DNA from: Lycium barbarum
Lineage: Eukaryota; Streptophyta; Magnoliopsida; Solanales; Solanaceae
Assembly (NCBI RefSeq): GCF_019175385.1
Contig: NC_083344.1
Coordinates: 64,232,782 to 64,296,781 of the forward strand
DNA: 64,000 nt
Reading direction: 5' to 3'
Shown here piece after piece: positions 48,913 to 60,388 of the stretch (position 1 is the first letter of the stretch; the number at the start of each line of letters is the position of its first letter). Under the pieces are notes generated by a model. It saw only the letters and a program-made list of their open reading frames with translations. It made no database searches and was not told the DNA's origin. The position numbers and the translations under genes are program-made.

Positions 48913-49007
48913 GCTGAGTTCGCGTCGCGGATTTAGCACCTAATCACGTTTTTATTTTGGTCTGCAGCTGATTTTTCCGTGCTGGGTCCGCGATGCGGGC
49001 CCAGCAC
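48913..49007 (-). promoter_or_regulatory. U3 palindrome cluster, Tekay-3 left LTR
   Basis: A 29 bp inverted repeat at 48979-49007 (GTGCTGGG..CCGC with GCGG.CCCAGCAC, 12 of 13 pairs) and a decayed sister near 48911-48939. It lies 354-450 bp from the U3 end. CG-rich in AT-rich surroundings. Confidence 0.6.
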
Positions 49008-49545
49008 ATTTTTTTTCATTTTTTATAATTGACCTTCGCTCAGTAAAATAATCATAACTCTTTGTAAAAAACTTTCTTGGGCTGGGCGACCTACCATTGG
49101 AAAGATATTTCAAAGATCTACAACTTTTATTAAGGAAGTTTTTCCAAATTCACAACACATTTTCATGAAAATCCACCAGAAGACAGACCTACCAAAACAT
49201 AGGCGAATTTAAGAGCCCTTAAGAAATTCAATTGCTGGTTTTGCTTCAAAACGACCATCTTCCACCCGAATTCATCAAAAATGGATTCATATTGGTATAA
49301 TATCATCTTAACACTAGAGTTTTAGACATTCACACCTAACTCGAATATACGGGATGTTAAATTATCCCCCCCTTAAGATCATTCGTCCCCGAATGAAAGT
49401 CATGGCCTAGGATTCTTTACTAAACCTCAAATTTCAGAATTTCAAGAGTTCTTCTAGAAAGGGGAAACATCCTCAGAGATAACATACGACTAAACATATA
49501 ACGAACACATCATACAAGCCTAAACTCAATTGTGAGATTTATGCT

Positions 49546-50149
49546 TCACTCTGAACTTTCACAAGAAAATAAATCCGAAAGGTTGAACACATACCTGTAG
49601 TCTACATCGAGATTTAACAATATTACTTCTCCAATCAAAACAGGTATATCTAGAAATACAAGCTTAACTATTTTTAATTGGCAACCTAGAATTTCATAAC
49701 ACTTGGAAAGCCAGTCTACCCCCAAAATTACATCCAAGTTTGTTATTTCAAATTCAATCGAACCAGCAGTAGTCTTACGATCCTTAACTATACCACATAG
49801 TCTTATAGATTCTAGGAGAATGTCAAGGACAATAGCAGGGGTATAAAGATAGTCTTAAAAATTGTTTGGGTTCCCTACCATAATCAAGGACAAAGCACAG
49901 AGTTGTATAAGAAAGAGTCAAGCTCTAATCGATCAGCGAATACGCTTCAAGTGAACATATAGTTAGAATACCTGCGACCCTAGCATCAGGATCTTCTGCC
50001 GTCTCCCTACGAGTCAAACCATAAAGTCGAGCTTGTCCCCTATTAGCGGTGTTAGCAACCGTTTTACCAGCCCCATTACCATGAGCATTAGGTGTGTTGT
50101 TAGAATTCACATCAGATGGATTATTCCTTTGGCCTGAAGAGTTAGCCAT
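49546..50149 (-). pseudogene. Tekay-3 gag-end/protease fragment (broken)
   Basis: Minus strand: 49925-50149 reads Asn-rich gag tail, RGQARLYGLTRRE, then LEAYSLID, which is the start of the protease active site, directly followed by a stop. 49546-49737 gives DVILGVDWLSKCYE, the second protease motif. RT, RNase H and integrase are absent. Confidence 0.75.
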
Positions 50150-50711
50150 TTCACGAAGCCACTTCCTACAATATTTCTGTAATAGTTTGCCAAATCACGA
50201 AGTAGAGCTTTCTTTGTACTAAACGACCCCGAAAAGATAAAAATACATCTTTACCCAAATAAGAACAACAAATCCCTCACGGGGATTTCTAACAACTAGA
50301 ACGCTCAAGTCTCAGAACGAATAAAGGGGTTTCTACCTTCATCTCACTTTCCCAAGAGTTAGATACTCAAAAGGCTCAACACGTATATGCTTTGACTAGG
50401 AAGCACACAATATATCATCTAAACAATAGACTCCGACAAGAAGACTAATTCAACAGCACATGATTCAAGCTTAACTTACCTCATGCCAAAATTGAAAATA
50501 ACAAATTAAAGCCTAAATATACTACATCATCCTCTTAAATCATTATTCCACAAGCGGTTGTTTTCGAGTTTCAAGCCTAAACTAAAGTTCTTCCACTAAA
50601 CATCAAAATAGTACAGATCTTTAAACCCAATAAGAATATAACCTCCATGTACGATAATTCTAAATTCACTACAAGAGACCCTCAATTGTTCCCTTCACTC
50701 TAACCTCCAGT
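50150..50711. other. Tekay-3 unassigned internal stretch
   Basis: No coding frame or recognised motif; lies between the gag fragment and the truncated LTR. Could be decayed gag or leader. Confidence 0.4.
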
Positions 50712-51591
50712 ACTTGAATAGTTTCTTGAAGTTTTCTTGGAATTTCGAAAACTAGGGTTTTTCGCAAGCCTTAAATCTTGTTCTTGAAGCTTATGGAAAT
50801 CATTGGTGGATCCTAACCTATTTTTTCATTCTATACTAGTTCAAACAACAATAATAATCTCATAAAATCAAGAGTCTTACCTTTTGATGGAATCCCACAC
50901 GCCTCTCTTCTTCCTCTTCTTGAATATACAAGAACTAAGGGTTTTAGAGAGATGATTTGCTATTAAGAGGGGATGGATATGATGTGGGAATGATCAATAT
51001 TGAGTGAGAACTCACCTTAGGGTTAGAGAGACTTTTCTAGGGTTCTTTTCCTCAGAAATATTGATTTGAAACGAAACGGGAAATAACACAATGAATTAGG
51101 AATTAAAGGAAATTCGAAATCAGAAAACAACTCCCGATCCGTGCTGAGTCCGCGTCGCGGGTTCAGCACCTGATCACGTTTTTATTTTGGTCTGCAGCTG
51201 ATCTTTCTGTGCTGGGTCCGCGACGCGGGCCCAACACATTTTTTTCGTTTTTGATAATTGACCTTTGTTCAGTAAAATGATCATAACTCTTGGTAAAAAA
51301 CTTTGCTTGGGCTGGGCGACCTACCATTGGAAATATATTTCAAATATCTACAACTTTCATTAAGGAATCTTTTCCAAATTCACAACACATTTTCATGAAA
51401 ATCTACAAAAAGACAGACCTACCAAAACTTAGGCGAATTTAAGAGCCCTTAAGAAATTCAATTGTTGGTTTCGCTTCAAAACGACCATCTTCCACCCGAA
51501 TTCATCAAGAATGAATTCATATAGGTATAATATCATCTTAACACTAGATATTTAGACATTCACACCTAACTCGAATTTACGGGATGTTACA
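50712..51591 (-). repeat. Tekay-3 5' LTR (right), last 880 bp only
   Basis: Matches 48482-49361 at equal length with scattered substitutions. Keeps the palindromes (51141-51169 and 51209-51237). Ends GTTACA at the cttct duplication. Confidence 0.9.
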
Positions 51592-53020
51592 CTTCTAGGC
51601 GTGCATCAAAAAAGTAATTTCCTATCTGTTTTATTTTTATGGCATTTTTCTGTTAATTATGCTTTGCTAGTTAAGTGTTAATTTACGCTTAATGTAGTTA
51701 ATTATGTTTTCTAAGCTGATTTTGTCTAGTTTAAATTAAGTAATTAGTTGAATACTAAATTTTGTCTAGTTAATGGTGTTTGTTAACTTAGTTACTAGCT
51801 ATGTTAGTTAAATAATATTTATGTGCTAATATTTTGATTTATAGTCATTAGGGACTGTTTTATATTGGTCTAAATTATTGTTGTTATGTTTCCAGTTTTA
51901 AACCCATGTATGACTTGATCCTAGTTAGTGCTTTTCTTAAATATATGACTTGAGCTTCTTCATGAATTTTGCTGGTTAATTTATGATGAATTGAGGGTTA
52001 ACATGCTAAACCTTGTTTAAAACAGTAGCTAATCTATCTAGATATCAAACATTTACCTTGTGATTAGTCTTCATTTGACGTGGACTTTGGAAAATACTCT
52101 GTTTATCTTAACTAAGGTTTAATCCTATCTATGTTATTCTGTATAAAGCTAATATATAAGTTAAGATAAGTAGCAAAATGGTTCATTGATATTAATGTTT
52201 GACTGTAGTTATGTTTCAATATGATTTGGAAGGTTAGCAGTTAAACTTGTTTATAATCTCAGTTTTAATCCATGACTTGCTAAATCTATTTACACAATCT
52301 TGTTAGGAGTTTGTTTTAAATTATGAACTGTGTTCGTGTTCTAATTGGAAGAAAATAAATTTAAAAGAAGTTTAAACACCCTAAGTGACTAAGTGATGAC
52401 TTGTTTTGATTCTTATTCTTGTCTAGGACTCTTAATTGCTCCCTTTTGATTTCTGTGGATTGAAATCTCTCCTTTAACTAGATGTTGAACTAATAATCAG
52501 TTTATATATTTCAAACCTGAGCACTGTAGGCCATTTTGTCACTATTTAAATATGGACATGTGTGGCCTGTTGTTGTGCTAATGGTAAAAACTAACTTAAT
52601 CTGATAGGCTGAGATCGCAACTACACGTCTTAGTTAAGATTAATAAAAGTTCAACAATATTTAAGCGAATCATAGGCATAACTAATAAATACATGTTATC
52701 CAAGAATTAATTTTAGCCAGATATAAGCCGATAAAGCGACTGTGCTAGAACCACGGGACTTGGGGAATGCCTAATACCTTCTCCCCGGTCAACAGAATTC
52801 CTTACCCGATCTTTTGTTTCGCAGACCAATAAATAAAGATTCAACTTTCCTTTTGATTAGGGATTCAATAAGGTGACTTGGAACACCAAAACTCAATTCC
52901 AAGTGGCGACTCCGTAATAAATAAATAATCCCTTCTCAAAATGTCACTTTAATTGGAAAAACCACTTTTTAAATAAAAACAAATCAAATTTATTTATGAA
53001 AAAAAAGGGGGTGTGACAGA

Positions 53021-53037
53021 TGGCGACTCTGCTAGGG
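53021..53037 (+). other. Primer binding site of Tat-2
   Basis: TGGCGACTCTGCTAGGG two bases after the LTR end GTGTGACA. The TGG start pairs with a tRNA CCA end; not initiator-Met. Tat/Ogre elements are known to use another tRNA (I recall arginine, unverified). Confidence 0.75.
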
Positions 53038-53758
53038 ATAACCAGAATTCGAGCTTTATATATTGAATTGCATTTGGCTTTCTTTATTTCTTGGATATTT
53101 TGTATATATGGGACTAATGTGCTCTTTGCGTGCTTATTTACTGCTTTGATATTGTTGAACTGCAATGTATTTTTCTTCTCTCGCGCACCTCCTCTGAGTC
53201 TTCAATAATACATTTTTGCCACAAAAACGGGAATTGCGACTACGCACCCCATTTCTGCTGAGATAAAGCCAGTGGGCCCTTGGTCCCTGGTGAAGGATTT
53301 ATAGTCACACATGTTTAGGATGGGGCGGACCCACAACAAAGTCGGAAAGCGCTGCTACCGGTACGTTGTCCCTCGCCCGACTCGAGTCGTCCGCTCGTTT
53401 TACAGCCAGTCTAGACACCTTCTCCTTTAGGATGTTAAACCTAGCAGAACAAGCCACAAGCAATAATTATCCCTAGTAGGCTACGCTTTGTTTGCATCAC
53501 ATGCATTTGACCTAATGGGACTCGGCACAGGGGCTGGGTCCGTCTAAGACAGGTGTCTATCTCAAAAGACCACCATGGTTATTTTATGTGCTATCCGAAA
53601 ACATATTTATTTGGAAGGCATTTGCATGTTGACCCGTTTATAGGGTGATTAGGAAGAATAAGAGAGAAATAATTATCCTCCATTTAAAAAAAAAAGGGTC
53701 GAAGATTGTTGGTGTCAAGAAAAAAATAAAAAAATCCAAGAGTCTAAGCTAGTTTCAC

Positions 53759-53807
53759 GAACTACGCGCACCTGATTCTCACCTCGATGAGATACGTAGG
53801 CAGCCCT
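53759..53807 (+). other. Tat structured motif, copy c
   Basis: Outer CTACG (53762-53766) with CGTAG (53795-53799); inner TCTCA (53777-53781), cctcga, TGAGA (53788-53792). Followed by a GGGTTCGG run. Confidence 0.65.
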
Positions 53808-54094
53808 TCTTGGGTTCGGTGATCCTAATTCAAAAAAAAAAAATGAGTTTTCCTTATTCAAAAAAATCCAAAAAGATTTTACCTTATTTTTAGGATTATT
53901 CTTTGTAGAAAATTCCAACATTTGAAAAAATACCAAAAATGTTTTCTTTTATTTATTCATTCCTTGGAATATAAAAAAATAAAAAGGGTTTCTTTTCTTT
54001 TAAAGATAAAAAAAAAAAAAAAAAAAAAAAAGAGAGAAAATTCAAAAAAAAAAAAGAAAAAAGAAAAAAAGAAACAAGTTTCCATTCTCATCAT

Positions 54095-54143
54095 GAACTA
54101 CGTAATGATCTGATTCATGTTTAACATGATACGTAGGCACCCC
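54095..54143 (+). other. Tat structured motif, copy d
   Basis: Outer CTACGT (54098-54103) with ACGTAG (54131-54136); inner TCATG (54115-54119), loop, CATGA (54125-54129). Followed by GGGTTCGATC. Confidence 0.65.
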
Positions 54144-54372
54144 TTAATGGGTTCGATCAAAATACTTCAAAATCACCGAAAGAAAAAAAATAATAACAAA
54201 AAAAAAAGAGAAATGAATTCACCTAAAAGCCGGGATGAAACATGAATGCCTTCTGATGCTCATATTAGATGGGAAATAATTTAGGTGCATGGCATACAAC
54301 GTGTGATTAATATCTTCAAAATTCTAAACCCTAACTTGTTTGTTCTCGTCTTAAAGATAAGGTGGTTGGTTT

Positions 54373-56490
54373 GTGGTTGAACTGGCTCCTCACGAATATA
54401 ACACAAGGTCCAAAAGCAAGGGGATAATGGCCCATAAGGATGGAAACGAGTCAGACGGTGATGAATCTCGAGGTCAGATGGTTCAACATGAATCAGCATC
54501 AGCAGAGGAAGTAAGGATGTTGAGACAACAAATGGCTGACATGTACCAGGCTTGGATGAATGGGCAAGCTCCACCATCTTCAATCCCTGGATTCCCGGAT
54601 GTGACTATGTCAATTCCCATTGAAACCCCGACAAGTGGTCCACTTTTTCCTCCTGGATTTGGTCTGCATGTTAACATATCCAACACTTCTGGAACTTCCA
54701 CTGTGCGCCCTCCAAATGCACCCTTCAGAAATAACCCACTTTTCATCCCCACTGTACAAACTACTACAATCTCTCAACCAACATTGGTACAGAATTCCAA
54801 TAATAAGCCTCCATCTAAAGGTCACCACGATCAATATTATTTTCCGGAATTGACTTTTAAAGTCCCAGACTCATATAACCCCTTTCAGCAGTATAGTTCC
54901 CCCGTCGAGATCGAGAAAACTGCTAAGAATGAGGGACAAGAAGAAATGGCTAGAAAAATGAAGAGTCTAGAGCAGAGTGTGAGGAATATGCAAGGATTAG
55001 GAGGTCCAGAAAGCGTATCATTCAGAGATTTGTGCATGTTCCCCAATGTTCATTTTCCCCTTGGTTTTAAGACTCCGAAGTTTGAGAAGTACGATGGTCA
55101 CGGCCACCCCGTAGCACACTTGAAGAAGTATTGTAACCAACTAAGAGGGGTAGGGAATAAGGAAGAATTACTCATGGCATATTTTGGAGAAAGTCTAGTA
55201 GGAATTGCCTCAGAATGGTTCATCGATCAAGATATTTCTAATACATGGGATGACATGGCAGGAGATTTTGTTCGACAATTTCAGTATAACATTGATATTG
55301 TGCCTGATCGCACTTCTCTCGCAGGTATAAAGAAAAAGCCTACCGAGAGTTTTAGAGAATATGCTATCAGGTGGAGGGAACAAGCTGCCAGGGTCAAACC
55401 GCCGATGAAGGAGTCGGAAATGATTGATGTTTTCCTCCAGGCACAAGAACCTGATTAATTCCACTATTTGCTTTCCACAGTGGGAAAGACATTCGCAGAA
55501 GCAATTAAAGTTGGGGAAATGGTTGAAAATGGCATCAAGTCCGGCAAAATTGTGAGTCAGGTAGCACTCAAGGCTACCACCCAAGCAATTCAAAATGGGT
55601 CTGGTGGTTTTGGAAATCGAAAAAAGAAAGAGGAAGGATCCATGATGGCATCAGGGTCAAGTGTTGCTCAAAGGGGGACAAACCACCAAATCTTACGAGG
55701 ACAATCCAACTCACCTCAACATTTTTATCCGCATCAGGATCCCCACTACTCAATTGTTCCACCCCAATATACGATTTTCAACACCCAGGCATATGCCCAA
55801 CCTCCTCAACGCCAACAATGGAGGGCGCCTGCTCCACAAGGCTTTCGTCCCCAACAACAAAATTTTCAAGCACCTTATAATCTACGTCCTAAGACTGATT
55901 ATGTAAAAGAACAAAGACAGAGGGAAAATTTCACCCCAATTGGAGAATCATACACAAGCCTGTTGCGGAAATTGATACAATTGGGTTTGATTGAACCTAT
56001 CATGTCGTATAATGTCAACCCAAATGCAAGAGGTTTTGACCCCACTGTCAGGTGCGAGTATCATTCTAACGCTCAGGGTCATAGCACAGAAAATTGTTTT
56101 ACTTTGAAGAGAGTCATTGAGAAGCTAATTGATGACAAAGCAATTGTAATACATGACGAAGAGGCTCCGAATGTCACCAACAACCCACTTCCTGCTCACA
56201 ACAATGCTCATGTTGCTGGGATGATCTGTGACGATAAGGAATACAAGCAAATAGGCAAAACAATAATGGAAATTGACACCTTAAAAGAAGGGTTGGGTAT
56301 GGTGACAAAGTCTGCACAAGAAGCACCGTTGTGTGTAAAAGGTGCAAGTTCTAATGTGAATCTCAAAGGCTCGGGGAAGTTGATATTGTATGTTCCTGGA
56401 GCCACAAAGAAAAAAGAGACATTAGTAACTGGACCAAAATTATATGTTCCTAGTGGTTTTCCCAGGTTTGGTCAAACCAGAATGGTTTAG
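54373..56490 (+). pseudogene. Tat-2 gag (one nonsense codon)
   Basis: One frame with a single in-frame TAA at 55456-55458 (EPD*FHYLLS), otherwise open. The first ATG in frame is at 54427 (MAHKD); the open frame begins earlier. Capsid-like part about 55030-55500 (FRDLCMFPNVHFPLGF, FEKYDGHGHP, EYAIRWREQA), Gln/Pro-rich tail, and a variant zinc knuckle CEYHSNAQGHSTENC in which His replaces the second Cys, as usual in Tat Gag. It ends in another frame than the protease, so either -1 frameshifting or a small indel separates them. Confidence 0.85.
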
Positions 56491-56495
56491 GAAAG

Positions 56496-57479
56496 ATGAC
56501 AGAACCAATTGTGATAAAGCACACGACACAAATTCCAGTGACAAACATGAAAACTGTCCCATGGAACTACAACAAAACCACTGTGACTTACAAAGGCAAG
56601 GAGATTGTTGAAGAAATAGATGAAACCGGTGGCTTAACGCGTTCTGGAAGGTGTTATGCTCCAAAAGAATTAAGGAGAGCCAGACAGGCCAGGGATAGCC
56701 AATTTCCGGTGAAAAAACCTATCACTGAAGAAGAAGCTGAAGAGTTCATGAAGAAGATGAAAGTTCAGGATTACTCTATTGTTGATCAGTTGAGAAAAAC
56801 TCCTGCTCAGATTTCATTGCTATCTTTGCTCATACATTCTAAAGAGCACTGTCAAGCATTGATTAGAATTCTGAATGAGGCACATGTTTCAGACAAAACA
56901 ACTGTAAGTCACCTGGAAAAGATGGCCAATAGAATATTTGAGGTGAATAGAATCACTTTCACCGACGATGAGTTGCCTGTGGAAGGAGCTGGGCATAATA
57001 AGGCTTTGCATTTAACTGTCAAATGTGAAGAACATTATGTGAAAAGAGTCATGATTGATGGAGGCTCGGGTGTGGACATTTGCCCCCTCTCTACTTTGCA
57101 AAGTTTGAAAATCAGCACAGATAGAATTCGTACTAACAATGTGTGTGTTCGAGCTTTCGATGGCGCAAAAAGAGACACCATTGGTGAGATTGATCTTACT
57201 TTAAAAATTGGACCTATTGATTTTGGGATCACATTCCAAGTTATAGACATGGACACTTCCTACAACTTGCTTTTAGGAAGGCCATGGATCCATGCAGCCA
57301 GAGCGGTGCCATCTACTTTACACCAAGTGGTCAAGTTTGAATATGAGAAACAAGAAATTATTGTTCACGGTGAAGATGATCTTTCAATATATAGAGACCC
57401 TTCTGTCCCATGTGTCGAGGCCAAGGAAGGTTGTGAATCCCTCATATTTCAGACCTTTGAAATAGTGGCAGCTGATTAG
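56496..57479 (+). pseudogene. Tat-2 aspartic protease region (stop before linker)
   Basis: 327-codon open frame. Active-site run MIDGGSGVDICPLSTL (Asp at 57057-57059; DGGS form instead of DTG/DSG), later YNLLLGRPWIH. The N-terminal half is a linker typical of Tat. TAG at 57477-57479 separates it from the G-patch segment in the same frame. Confidence 0.85.
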
Positions 57480-57482
57480 TTT

Positions 57483-57951
57483 ATGGAAGGGAAGCCTATC
57501 TTAGAGCCTCGTCTATCCTCTACTTCAGTCATGGTGGCTACACAAATGCTGCAAAATGGTTATGAGCCAGGAAAGGGCTCAGGGGTGTCATTACAAGGAA
57601 TTGTTGACCCTATCTCTCCATTTGGTAATCAAGATACTTTTGGTTTGGGTTTTAGGCCAACTAATGCTGACAGAAAATGGGCAAAAGAGCAGAAAAATAA
57701 GGTTTGGAAATTGCCAAAGCCCATTCCCCACATGGCTAACTCTTTTACTTGGTCACGTCTTGAAGAGGATAAGGACATGTCTGTCCAAGATGACGTGGAC
57801 GAATATGTCAAGGTCTCAAAGAAATGTTCTATGGAGTAAATATGGTTCAGATTGGGGAAGGCCCTAGTCATGCAGATGTGCAACGTATTGGCCCAGAAGT
57901 CAAGCTCGCCAACTGGGAAGCCACTCCTCTCCCCACAAAGAAGGAGTCTTG
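57483..57951 (+). pseudogene. Tat-2 G-patch-like linker, exon end before candidate intron
   Basis: In frame with the protease: MLQNGYEPGKGSG and TFGLGFRPT resemble a G-patch (Gly-rich, aromatic). A one-base frameshift near 57830 moves the frame; the shifted frame then reads FYGVNMVQIGEGPSHADV to KKES and meets a TAG just inside the candidate intron. Betaretroviruses also carry a G-patch after the protease; whether the two are related is unknown. Confidence 0.65.
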
Positions 57952-58134
57952 GTAGTTTATTTTGCTTTTTCTCTATATTTGGATTATTTTCTGGGTGGTA
58001 ATCCAAATATCTTAGTTGCTATGTTCTAATGTTAACCCTTCTATCCTTTCCAATTCAATAAAATGAAGTTTTAGTTTCTTAGTCAATTCTATCTTCTCCT
58101 TTTCCCTAATTTTGTTATTTAATTTTTATTTCAG
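57952..58134 (+). other. Candidate intron between protease and RT in Tat-2 (183 bp)
   Basis: 5' site TTG|GTAGTT, T-rich body, branch-like TTCTAAT near 58022, long pyrimidine tract and 3' site TTATTTCAG|TTTC. Splicing joins the two coding frames through one Cys codon and removes the in-frame TAG at the boundary. Ogre-type elements are known to have an intron at this place. Confidence 0.7.
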
Positions 58135-60388
58135 TTTCATTAACGCCGGCTCTAATAACATGACATGCATGCGGAATTCACGTCCAGATCTTAAAGAGCT
58201 GTTTAATCTCGAAACAATGAATCAAGAGGTTGATGAATATGATGAAGAAGAGGCTTTTGAAGAAATAAAAAGGGAACTGGATCAATTTGAGAATAAGCCT
58301 AAGCCTAATCTAAATGAAACCGAGGAAATTAATTTGGGAACTTCTGATGAAACTAGAGAAACAAAGATAAGCATTCATGCCGAACAAAAGACTAGAGATG
58401 ACATAATTCAGGTTTTGTTTGAACATAAAGATGTGTTTGCTTGGTCTTATGATGACATGCCAGGTTTGAGCGTTGATCTGGTAGTGCACAAACTTCCTAC
58501 ATACCCTGATTTCCCACCAGTCCAACAAAAGCAAAGAAAATTTAAGAAAGAGGTGAGTGATAAGATTAAAGCGGAAGTCATGAAGCAATTGAGTGCAAAT
58601 GTGATCAGGGTCGTCCGATTTACTACATGGCTAGCAAATGTTGTGCCCGTACCAAAGAAGGATGGGAAAACCAGAGTTTGTGTTGACTATAGAGATTTGA
58701 ACAAAGCTAGTCCAAAGGACAACTTTCCTTTGCCTAACATCCACATTCTTGTTGACAATTGTGCCAAACACGAGATTTAATCTTTTGTGGATTGTTATGC
58801 TGGGTATCATCAAATTTTGATGGATGAAGAAGATGCAGAAAAGACCGCCTTCACCACCCCATGGGGTACTTACTGTTACAGGGTTATGCCATTTGGTTTG
58901 AAGAACGCAGGGGCAACTTACATGAGAGCTATGACTACTATTTTGCACGACATGATGCATAAAGAAATTGAAGTGTACGTCGATGATGTGATCATTAAGT
59001 CCAAAACTCAAGTTGACCATGTGCGTGATCTGAGAAAGTTCTTTGAAAGATTGCGAAAGTACAACTTCAAGCTCAATCCAGCCAAGTGTGCATTTGGAGT
59101 TCCAACTGGGAAACTTCTAGGGTTTATAGTTAGTCGGCGAGGAATTGAATTAGACCCCTCCAAGATAAAGGCCATTCGGTAATTACCGCCCCCGAAGAAC
59201 AGAACTGAAGTCATGAGTCTTCTTGGTAGGTTGAACTACATCAGTAGGTTCATCGCTCAGCTCACCACTACATGTGAGCCCATATTCAAGCTGTTGAAGA
59301 AGGATGCCGCTGTTAAGTGGACAGACGAGTGTCAAGAGGCTTTTGATAAGATTAAGGAATATTTATCTAACCCTCCAGTGCTTGTCCCGCCAGAACCGGG
59401 TAGGCCTTTGTTTTTGTATCTATCAGTGATGGATAACTCCTTTGGTTGCGTTCTAGGACAACATGATGCCACAGGCAAGAAGGAACAAGCGATCTATTAT
59501 TTGAGCAAGAAGTTCACAAGTTATGAGGTAAAATACACATTTTTAGAAAGAACGTGTTGTGCTTTGACTTGGGTCGCCCAGAAATGGAAGCACTATCTTT
59601 CATCCTATACGACTCACCTTATATCTCGAATGGATCCTTTGAAGTATATCTTTCAGAAACCTATGCCGAGTGGAAGGTTAGCAAAGTGGCAGATTTTACT
59701 TACGGAGTTTGACATTGTCTATGTCACCCGCACCGCTATAAAAGCACAAGCATTGGCCGATCATTTAGCAGCAAACCCAGTTGACGATGAGTATGAGCCT
59801 TTGAATACTTACTTTGCTGACGAAGAGATTAATTCAGTTGAGGAAGAAGTTCGCGATGACAGTCATGTCTGGAAATTATACTTTGATGGAGCGGTCAACA
59901 TTAAAGGTGTCGGGATTGGGGCAATTCTTATTTCACCAATGGGGCATCATTATCCCGCCACGGCACGACTTCGTTTCTTCTGTACCAATAATACAGCGGA
60001 ATATGAAGCTTGCATAATGGGTTTAAACATGGCAATACATCTGGATGCACATGAATTAATAGTTTTTGGAGATTCTGACTTACTCATTCGGCAGGCTCAT
60101 GGTGAATGGGAAACTCGAGACATCAAGCTCATTCCGTACAAACAATGTTTGGACGGCCTTAGCAAAAGGTTTAAGTCAATTGAGTTCAGATATATTCCCA
60201 GATTTCACAATGAGTTGGTTGTTGCTTGGGCCACTTTAGCCTCAATGCTTCCATACCCAGGCAATGCTTACATTAATCCGTTGGAGATTCAGATTAAGGA
60301 TCAACATGGTTATTGCAATACAATTGAAGTAGAGCCAGATGGTGAGCCATGGTATCACGATATCAAAAGATTCCTAAAAACACAATAA
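58135..60388 (+). pseudogene. Tat-2 RT, RNase H and second RNase H (three nonsense codons, one frame)
   Basis: A single frame with TAA at 58778, 59180 and 60386. RT: VDYRDLNKASP, VMPFGLKNAG, YVDD at 58976-58987 (intact). RNase H about 59400-59790: VMDNSFGCVLGQHD, YYLSKKF, LERTCCALTW, SRMDPLKY, ALADHLA. Archaeal-type RNase H about 59870-60270: YFDGAV, NTAEYEACIMGL, GDSDLLI; the final catalytic Asp seems lost (HNELVVAWATLA). The second RNase H places it in the Tat lineage. Confidence 0.9.

Larger units (their letters stand above)
46685..49361 (-). repeat. Tekay-3 3' LTR (left, complete)
   Basis: 2677 bp; the terminal CA has become AA (GTTAAA versus GTTACA in the other copy). A polypurine tract follows on its right (aaggggggg on the minus strand near 49365-49375). 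Confidence 0.85.
46685..51591 (-). mobile_element. Tekay-3: truncated Tekay-like element inside the Tat LTR
   Basis: TGTCACGCTCC...GGGATGTTACA with duplication cttct at 46680-46684 and 51592-51596. Left LTR 46685-49361 complete; the internal region keeps only gag-end and protease scraps; right LTR reduced to its last 880 bp (50712-51591). One deletion removed primer site, most of gag and about 1.8 kb of the right LTR; most of pol is also gone. Confidence 0.85.
45160..53018 (+). repeat. Tat LTR (5' LTR of Tat-2), about 2.9 kb net, split by Tekay-3
   Basis: TGTTGACACC... to ...GGTGTGACA, then the primer site at 53021. Removing Tekay-3 with one duplication (4912 bp) leaves about 2947 bp. The 3' portion (51597-53018) has the LTR-end wording near 52760-52810 (gggacttggggaatgcctaa, ttctccccggtcaacag). 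TATA candidate at 46488-46495. Confidence 0.82.
53038..54372 (+). other. Tat-2 5' leader
   Basis: No long reading frame, so the extra upstream ORF known in some Ogre elements is not seen. Contains two structured-motif copies (53759-53807, 54095-54143) and A-rich runs near 54008-54070. Confidence 0.7.

Noticed and set aside
53020..53208. Hydrophobic 62-codon frame in Tat-2 leader as an extra upstream protein
   Set aside because: It starts at the primer site itself, is short, low complexity, and has no counterpart that can be seen elsewhere in the window.
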